From Bedellia somnulentella (Eukaryota > Arthropoda > Insecta > Lepidoptera > Bedelliidae): a stretch of 64,000 nt of DNA. Within the stretch, counting starts at the first letter, position 1, and every line of letters begins with the position of its first letter. A program made the translations under genes and the position numbers. The stretch covers positions 12,756,567 through 12,820,566 of the forward strand of contig OY755170.1 in assembly GCA_963576735.1 (NCBI GenBank). Reading direction: 5' to 3'. The notes beneath the pieces were generated by a model. It was not told where the DNA came from and ran no database searches. It saw only the letters and a program-made list of their open reading frames with translations. This document shows positions 42,201 through 51,200 of this stretch, one piece after another.

Positions 42201-45200
42201 GTTTGTAAGAGGCGACACTACATAGGGTATTTGGGACTAACTTTCTAGATTAGGGCGTTGAGCTTGGAGACCCATAAACTCAATATTAAAATTTTTCGCA
42301 CTTTTATTCTGAAGCTTTGGCTACCCCATATAGGTATTTATAGCCAGGAATAGGTTTAGGGCACTCATTTTTAATTCATATTACATCCAATTACCAATTT
42401 TGTCACCCACTCTTCTAATTCAATATTTAAACCTAAAATGAACTAATGAATAACAAAAATCGATGGTCCCTAAAACAAGAAGTAAATGATGTTTTATTCT
42501 TTCCCATAACAAAATGAAGACATTATTTCATCGCCATTTATCGATTGTACTCAATCGTGTAAGATTGCTTTGCTATGCATATCGATGGTTTGGTCTACTT
42601 ACGATAACAGATACCTTTGTGCTAACAGGCGGCTTGCATTGACTTATCAGTGATAACTTCACTAAATTGTATGTTACTTATGTTTTAGTCAAAATACAGC
42701 TTGTTAAGATTAACGTAACATTTGTGGTTAGGTCGAAACTTACATACATACATATACTCACGGCCATAAATCCCAAAAAAGGGTAGCTAGAGCTTCGGAG
42801 CTAGAAACTCCTTAGACACATTTTGAAGTTGATAGGGTACAAGATTGTAGAAATAAAGTATCATTGTTGATGGGTCTCCAACCGCGTAGCCCAAAAACTA
42901 CTTAAAAAAAGCTTCATACCTTATGTCGTCTCTTACGACACCCGTGGATAGAAAAGGGTAGTAGCAATGAAACTTGGGAACTTTTACTTGATAAAATTAA
43001 ACATTTCTCTACCTTTCAATGCTATGGTAATGAGCGCTAACAATAGGAGATTATAGAGCATTCGTACTACAAAACCAATTTGGTTTTTAACCGACTTCAA
43101 AAAAAGGAATGTTCTCAATTCGACCGTATATTTTTTTTTATGTTTGTTCGCCGATTACTGCGCCATTTATGAACCGATTTCGATAATTATTTTTTTATTA
43201 GAAAGAAGGTACTCCCGGAATGGTACCATGACGAGGATATCAGGATTTGATGATGGGATTCTGGAGAAATCGAGGGGAACCCTCAAATTTTTTAGGCACA
43301 TGTACCGCGTTTTACATATTTTCTGAAGTTATATTGGCATTTACTTCTGGAAATTACAATTTTATGCTGCTGAGCTGATGATGAAAGGTGTAGGTCCTCA
43401 ATCACTAGGAGTTAGGAAATAGTTCTTCCAACATTAATATATAGATTTATACTCCTCTTCGCAGTTTTTATGAAGAGAAGTACAGGGTCACTAAACATTT
43501 CCTTTGTTATGTTATTGTTACCGAGAAAGTACCATGAGACTGAGGGGAGGGGGCCGAGGTTCGAGGGGACTGTCGAAACTCACAATCATGTGACAGTGTA
43601 TTTGTTCAAAACGCCGATAGGCCCGCCCTGTATCACGTGAGTACGCTGTCCAAGAAAATCGTGGGTATTCTGAACAATAGGCGTCAATACCACGTGATGT
43701 TCAGAAGTATTAATATCTCTGTTAACCCCTTCGGGGATATTTGGCGTGGACATTTGAGCCTTTTTTGAGTCAAGATGTATAATTGTAGCCATCGACTTTC
43801 GAGGGATTTCAAGAACAATGTAAAGTTACATAATGCTTGAGCCTATTTAATATTTTGTAATATGCCAAAATCTTCAATTCATACAATAATAAAAATAACG
43901 GAAATAATAATACAGTAACCGTCGCTTCCTCATCCGAGAGGCATCTTTGCCAGGTCTGCCTATTTCTAAAACTCGTAAAATAAAATATTTTTTAACAAAA
44001 AGAAAACCGACTTCAAAGTTGAAAAAGCAGCCGAAAATAAACAATCAAGTACTAAAAAGTAAGAAATAAGTTTTTTAATTAAATATGGCTATTGTGATTA
44101 ACACCTTAGGAATTTATTTATTCCACACGCGTCAGCTCAATTCACCTAAATCTTAAAATACTCTTAAATAAATTTTTGAGTCGGTTTAATTGTTATTTGT
44201 TTATTTTCGGCTGTTCTTTCAAATTTGAAGTCGGTTTTCTTTTTGTTAAAAAATATTTTGTCTAGTTTATAGTGAAGATTTACGATTTTATAACGTCATA
44301 GCTTTACTATTCTAGATATTTTGTAAAGCATATAAAATTAATTGATTATGATTTACTTACGCTGTAATTGATAAGATCTCATCTAAACGTAGAGGTCATT
44401 TTTCTCACTTGATATTCTAAGTACCCACGTTTCTAAGACACATTTACATGATAATTATAATTTAAATTTTTAATTTATAATTATAATTTGTAAGAATACA
44501 TCATCTTAAGAATAAATTCATCACTGCCATGTTGGTTTCCTCACAATGCTTTCCCTCACTATTCACAAATCCAAATTAATAAATCCAATTTTATGACTTA
44601 AATACCATTGGCCTAGCGCGAACCGAGAAGCAGTGGTGGCCTGTCCATTGAGGTGTCAAGACTGTTTCTTACAAAGTTTACTTTAGTTGTTTAAGTAAGG
44701 TTTTCAGAAGAAGGTTTACTTAGGGAAACTTAGGGAAAAGTTAAAACCACTAAGTAATAGTTTAATACATTAATTGTGAAACTTATCAATTATGAATATT
44801 GTACCTAAACCATCGATATCAGTCGAATAAATATGGCTAGAATCATACATTTGCAACGACTACATTTCTTCAAGATTGCATTTGAAATGAAGAATAAATA
44901 AAAGAATTTACATGAATTAATTGCAAAACTATTCGTATCATTGAACTTTTAGCAAGTTTAAAAATAACATACGAACTTTATTACTAGATAATACATCTTT
45001 TTAATATACGTATACAACTAACAAGTTTAAAAGATCTTATCAGTATAATTATTGAATTATACTCATTGAAATATAACAACATATATGGCTATTTAGGCAT
45101 GATGAATACCTGTGCAGAAACACATACATCTTAACCTATTGTAAGCCCTCGTTTAATATTTTGGATGCTTAAACGAAACAAAAGGCAGATATTATAATGT

Positions 45201-48200
45201 TTTAGTCTTTATAAGGAATACCCTTTAAGTTTATCCTAGTTGAAAAAACCCTGTAGTTCAATCAAAAATCCACAGAAAATAAATTCCAACAATCACGGTT
45301 GCATTATTCACAATAATTGAATCGTGTAGTTCTAAAATGTCCACATAGATACCTACTTACATTCAATAGCTGGTAAATTTGTTTGTATCTAGAAACATAA
45401 TCGATTGTATATTGGACGCAATAATTGTGCGCGCGAGTTGAACCATGAATCCTGTAACTTATAATCCCCGCTCTCCGCCCCCGCCCGCGCCATGGCGGTG
45501 TGCTCCTCTCCCCGACACCCCGACATACATTATCATAATTATAATCAGTTCAATACCCCTCATTTGTGTTGATAGAATTAAGATTAATAGGAATGACGAA
45601 CTAGCTCCGTCATTAATATTAATATGATTAGCTCTAACAGCACCTTTTATCAAAGCTTTTTCTAGGTCTCACAAGCCACACAAAAGTACTTGAGGCCATC
45701 GAAATTCGATCGAGAGTAAATTATAAGCAGAAGATACGCTACGGTGCCTACTTAGAGCTTGACACTTTCAAAATAAGCGAAGCTTTTATTAAGTTACTGT
45801 AAATTCTAGTGAAAGCGGTCAGCGTAAACTGGATATAGCTTGATAAGCCACCGAAGGGAACCGATTTAGTAGATCGCCTAAGTATATAATATATATGGTA
45901 CTTAAATTATGAGCTACCTTTCTAGGGAGTAAAATATTGATTGAATTATATGTGCATCTTTCTAAAATGAGTAGTTTATAAAGAACACACTTATATTGCC
46001 AAGTTTTTTATTCCCATCGTACAATCAGTTATCATTTTGTAAGATACTGGCAAACTTCTTGAGCTTAATTTACATTCATTAATCTTTTCATACACGATTT
46101 TCAGACATCGGAGGTCTGCCATTTTAGAAAATTTGCAAACTATATTTAATGTGTTCTCAGTAGTCATATCCTTAACTCACATGTCTATCCAAATATGTGT
46201 TCTATACCTCTGTTTTTGGTCACACCGTATTCACATTCCCATTTCCATATTATTTACAATATTAACTTTAACACCGTCCCGTTCACTGATCACATATGTT
46301 TCTTTCTATCATATAACCGAATATTTCATATTTCTGTAGATTTGTTACTTCTGTCATACTCAAAGTTATCTGCCATACTATAAGAGCATAATTGACCACC
46401 ATTAAAGACTTTTCGGACACCTACTGACTTAAAATTAAACTAGTCACAGAAATATTGCCGCGGTAGTGTAATACTTTTACACGAGCTAATGAACGAAATT
46501 AAGTTGAAAGCAACGATTGGCGATGTAATTATGCATTGTTTATGATTGATTAAAAATATGTATGCATCATTAGTGCAAAATATTCATAGCATTAATGAAA
46601 TGACGCGTTTAAGTGCCGAAACCAGTTTAGCTTATACGAAGACGAATTATCGACGCATACGATCCGAAATAAATACATCATAGATCGGTCAATTAATGAA
46701 CTTTAATCAAAGAATGCCTTCGCAAACAACCTCATTGCCAATATATATAGAACTTTGATAAAATGAACGATTAGCTAGTGTATTGAGATCAGAGAAAAAT
46801 CGCAAAACTATATTTAGATTCAAACAAACCGCTATTAATAAGTTCTCAAGAGTGTTGGATTGTTATAAGTTTCAAAAGGACTTTACTGGACATGTATTGT
46901 ATATAGTAAATATATTTAATCTTATTAATTTTAACATGGAGTAATAGTAAAATACACATAATATTTTTTTCTAGCACGTACAGTGTCATATTTTTTAAAT
47001 ATTTTAGGTATGTTATAGTACTACTCCATAGCTATAAAAATACTCGTATAATAACCGGGAATAATAAATACCGATACTTATATTATTTTTAGATATGTGT
47101 GATTTGTTTGAGGTAAAAACATCGATTACCGTGAGGAAATAGAACAATGGTCTTGTCACAGTGCGCAGCTATCTAATGGTGCGTTAAATATATTTTAGAT
47201 GCGGTAGCGACGGCAAAACTATTATTTATCGCTCCTATAATTCTATTAACATTCGTAAGTTGTTTAATATAAACGAATCATTATCAATTCTATAATGTTA
47301 TTATAATCGCAAGATCTTTAATGTTACCCTTGTTTTTGTAACGGATACAACCTTTTGCACTATTGTGAATTCGAAACAAAGAACTATATTCGAATACTGG
47401 AATAAAGTTTTAGAGACGGTTCAAAAAAAAATTGTTATTAACGATCAAATATATCTCTATCAACAATAACAAAGATATGTTTGTTTTTCATAATATTGTA
47501 ATTGATACGATTACACAACTTCAACATTCTAACAAAGAGCAAACTAAAGCTTTGATTCGGAAATGTACTGGGCGTATATAGCCATACAGTCTAAAATGAG
47601 ATGTAATAATTACAATTGCTAACCTATGCTGAAACATTTAAAAGTCTCATAAAACCCAATCTACCGATTAGAGCGCGCCGTCAAGATGAGCTAAGGATCA
47701 GATATTTTCATAAAAATACTAGGTTTTATATAAAGATTTCTGGTTTGTTAGCATAAAAAAACGAACAAAACGTAATACCTATAAAGGATTCAGAAAATTT
47801 CCACATTTTCATGCATACAATCCCATATTCTTATTTAGAGGTCATATGCAAGAACTTATCCCTCCAAATATATCGGCTTTGTTGACTGTACATAATGTGT
47901 CGATCGCAGGACTCCGTAATCATGTGACACAGAGGTCACCCTATTTTACGGTGTACTGTCTGCGATAACTTAGAACGCCGAAGCTTCTGTCTAACTCATC
48001 ACTATAATGTACGAAAGGGATAGAGGTAAACTTAAATGTTCGATTAAACTGGCTGGAAGTAGCGAGCCTATGGGCGCTGCGCTTCACTGATTGGCCTAAT
48101 ATTGAATATAGAACCCGGAGTGACTTCCTGCTCCAATTTGACGGATAGCACTCATTTATGATCAAAATTAAATAGGGTTTCATATTATTTTAATTGCGAA

Positions 48201-51200
48201 TTAATGTTGTTTAATCTATTGATGACAGTGTACAAAAGTGAGAGATAATAACTAAAATTTAATTTATAATAAATACCTGGTCAACAAAATAACCGTAATC
48301 ACATTAAATTACCACTGATTGTACTGTTCAGTAAGAAAATATAACAAAGATATACAACTTTTAATAAAGCATTATACATAAAGGGATGATGGCGGAGTGT
48401 CCAGCTTATTACTTAAATTACCAATAAATATTATCCAGACCATTACCATAAGCACCATAATTTCAACCTTACCTAGCTTGAAATAGAAGTGAAATACAAT
48501 GAATTTTTGATCATACCTTGCCTTAAAAAAGGTTAAAAGACGATTAAACCAAATAATTTATAAATATTATTATTTTATAGACTTATAATTCGAGCTAGGC
48601 TTTCAAGGCAGTTAACAAACTATCAAAATGATTATAACAAAACATCAATAGCTTTAAAATTACAATATAATTACCAGAGTTTACCAGGAATTGTATGACT
48701 CACTTCAAAATATCAACGGCACGAGACGGGGTAGTGCTAGTGCTATTCTTAATCGACACTTGTTTTAGTTACAAGCATATTATTATCAAAGTATGAATAA
48801 TTAAACATATCCTTGGTTATTTAATTAATTGGTTTAGATACCGCGGTTTCCTTTAATGCTTGTAGTAGTTAAATGAGTGGATTTGATTTACCGCCTTTCG
48901 GGCAGTTGCAACACGATAACGCATGAGTACTATTTCTTCCTACAAACAAGTGAAGCAAAAAAACTGCATGTGTTATCAGTCGGTATGAAATATATATTGC
49001 GATAACGCACCAATATCAATGATATTGCCTTGTACTTATATGTTCGCGTGGCGTGTAACAGTGTTAACAAATAATTTACTACATTAAATTATTTACCACA
49101 CCAATTATTAATTTGATTAAGATTAATTGTTATTTCAACGGTTGTAGGGTTACCTGGATGTGGAAGTTGCTGTCTTAGTGTTTTATTATGCAAGCTTTGC
49201 GTACATATTAGCATAGCTATGCTAATACAAATGTAAAAACATCTAAAATATTTAACAAAATGTGTCACGATCAAAAATGTAATTATAAGTATTACGAAAT
49301 GTATACTAACATACTACTATTACATAACTAAAAAAACTTCAAAGTAAAAAGAAGAAAAAAGAATGTATGAGAGGAACAATGAATGTAAGAGAAGTAAGAA
49401 AGATTTGTACGGATCATCCAAAATTGAGATCTATAGTCTCTGCCTTACCCAATAGAGAAAAAGGGCGTGCGTATAAGTAAGTAGAATTTAACATTACATT
49501 GTAGTATACAGCAGTTCATTGCTAATAGTAATAGAACAATGACAATGAAACAGAGTGACATAATAATTATTAAAATAGTGGACTGGAATCCGGACAGTCT
49601 TCTGGGTCACTTTACGCATTTGTCGTCTACCTGATGCGTTCATAGTTGTGATTGCAATCGCAAAAATAGTTATTAATAACTTCATTCGTTGATTTGATGT
49701 AGTTTCAAAATTTAAAAAAAATGGTTCAATTTCACGTAAAATAAAATAACAGTATTGTAATATTTCAAATCAGATTTGGACGATAAACTATAGTTACTTT
49801 TACTGTAGGGTTTCTTTGTTTTTTTAATAAGCTTTTTTGTATGTATATCTAAAAGAGTAACAGTTAAAAAGTGTTGATCGCTAGTTTTTTTACTACTTTT
49901 TAATAATTAGAAAGGAAACTGCTACATCCCATATTTCTTATATTTAAGACGTTGCTATAGCACTGACTCAATACATACATACATACATATACTCATGGCT
50001 ATAAATCCCTTAACGGGGTAGAGCCAGAGCTTTGGAATGAAAAATTCCTCAGCCATTTTTGGAAGTCGATTGGGAAAAGATGGTTATAATAAATGTTTTT
50101 GGTGACGGGTCTCCAACCACAGCGGCCAAAAATCACTTAAAAAGCCCTTAATTATAATAATAATACCCTTAGTCGCCTCTTACGATCACCCACGGGTAGA
50201 AATGGGGTAGTGTTATTCTAAGCCGACACTACACGGCAAAACTCAATGGTGACTCAATACACCTCATGTATACGAGTAGTTATAGTAACACCGCATCCTT
50301 ATGACTGGATCATTGCTATTCAAGTGTTGCTCGAGACTTTGCTCGATATAAACGACGCGCCATGAATATCTTGACACTTATTCGAGTACTTGGAGCACTC
50401 CATCCTTTTTAGCTTTCGAATAATCCTAAATAGCTAGCTGCTTTGATTGTTTCCTTAAACCTATCATTTCCGGTTTCTACGTATATTTTGTTCGCGTAGA
50501 AGGTGCCATGTTTTATCTATCAATGTTAACAATTTCTAAATTCGTCAAACTACAAAGCAATATGTATTTCTTTTTATTCCCAAACGTTTTAAGAAGCGGC
50601 TGTATAGGCGTTTTTTTTCTTCCCTTACTTAAAGCAATGGGCATGATAGGAAGGTGATCAATAAAACAATAGTATAAAAAGCTAAATCTTATAAGACCAG
50701 CATTCTTTAGACACTGTCTCAAAAGTTTTCATTAAAAATAGTGAATGATGCACACTGATATCTAATAATCTAAATATATTGATTATTATATTTTGTATAT
50801 TGTGCTACCATATAGGGTACCATTTCAAGATCAGGAGTAAAATAAGCCTTGGGCAGTACAACCAAAGGGCTTTTAGTATAGCTAATATTTGTCCTGGCAG
50901 ACGCGGACCCTCGTATTATCAACAGTTTTTTTTCAATATCTTGCCAGATCAATGTAAAGTCTATATTTCGCAAAAGTTACCTGCATCTGCAGCCAGGGGT
51001 CGAGGCTCCCGGTGGGGGCGGGCGGCGCGCCCCAGCGTGCAGCTCCCGGGACTATCTGCAACAAACATTTACATATGTGAAAAAAACGATGTGAACTTAC
51101 ATACATATACTCACGGCCATAAATCCCTAAAAGGGGTAGTCGGAGTCAGAAATATTTGGAAGTTTATAGACAGATATTAAATAAAGTATCCTTGGGGATG

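Larger units (their letters stand above)
6256..50980 (-). other. dar1: dar1 intron 2, about 44.7 kb, transposon-rich
   Basis: Donor GTAACT at 50980 and acceptor GGCAG at 6257-6256. It holds the long Helitrons H1-H3, short Helitrons H5-H6, four full SINE-S copies, many Rep-B copies, TIR elements and palindromes, listed separately. Outside these, stretches such as 18500-19580, 19770-21540, 24250-27240, 33110-35600, 44260-45420 and 46400-49960 show only AT-rich sequence without a feature I can support. Several GC-rich islands interrupt it. No nested gene could be demonstrated. Confidence 0.85.

Noticed and set aside
50779..51180. 133-codon plus-strand frame
   Set aside because: It crosses dar1 exon 2 and a Rep-B copy in antisense. 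The exon has clear minus-strand splice sites.
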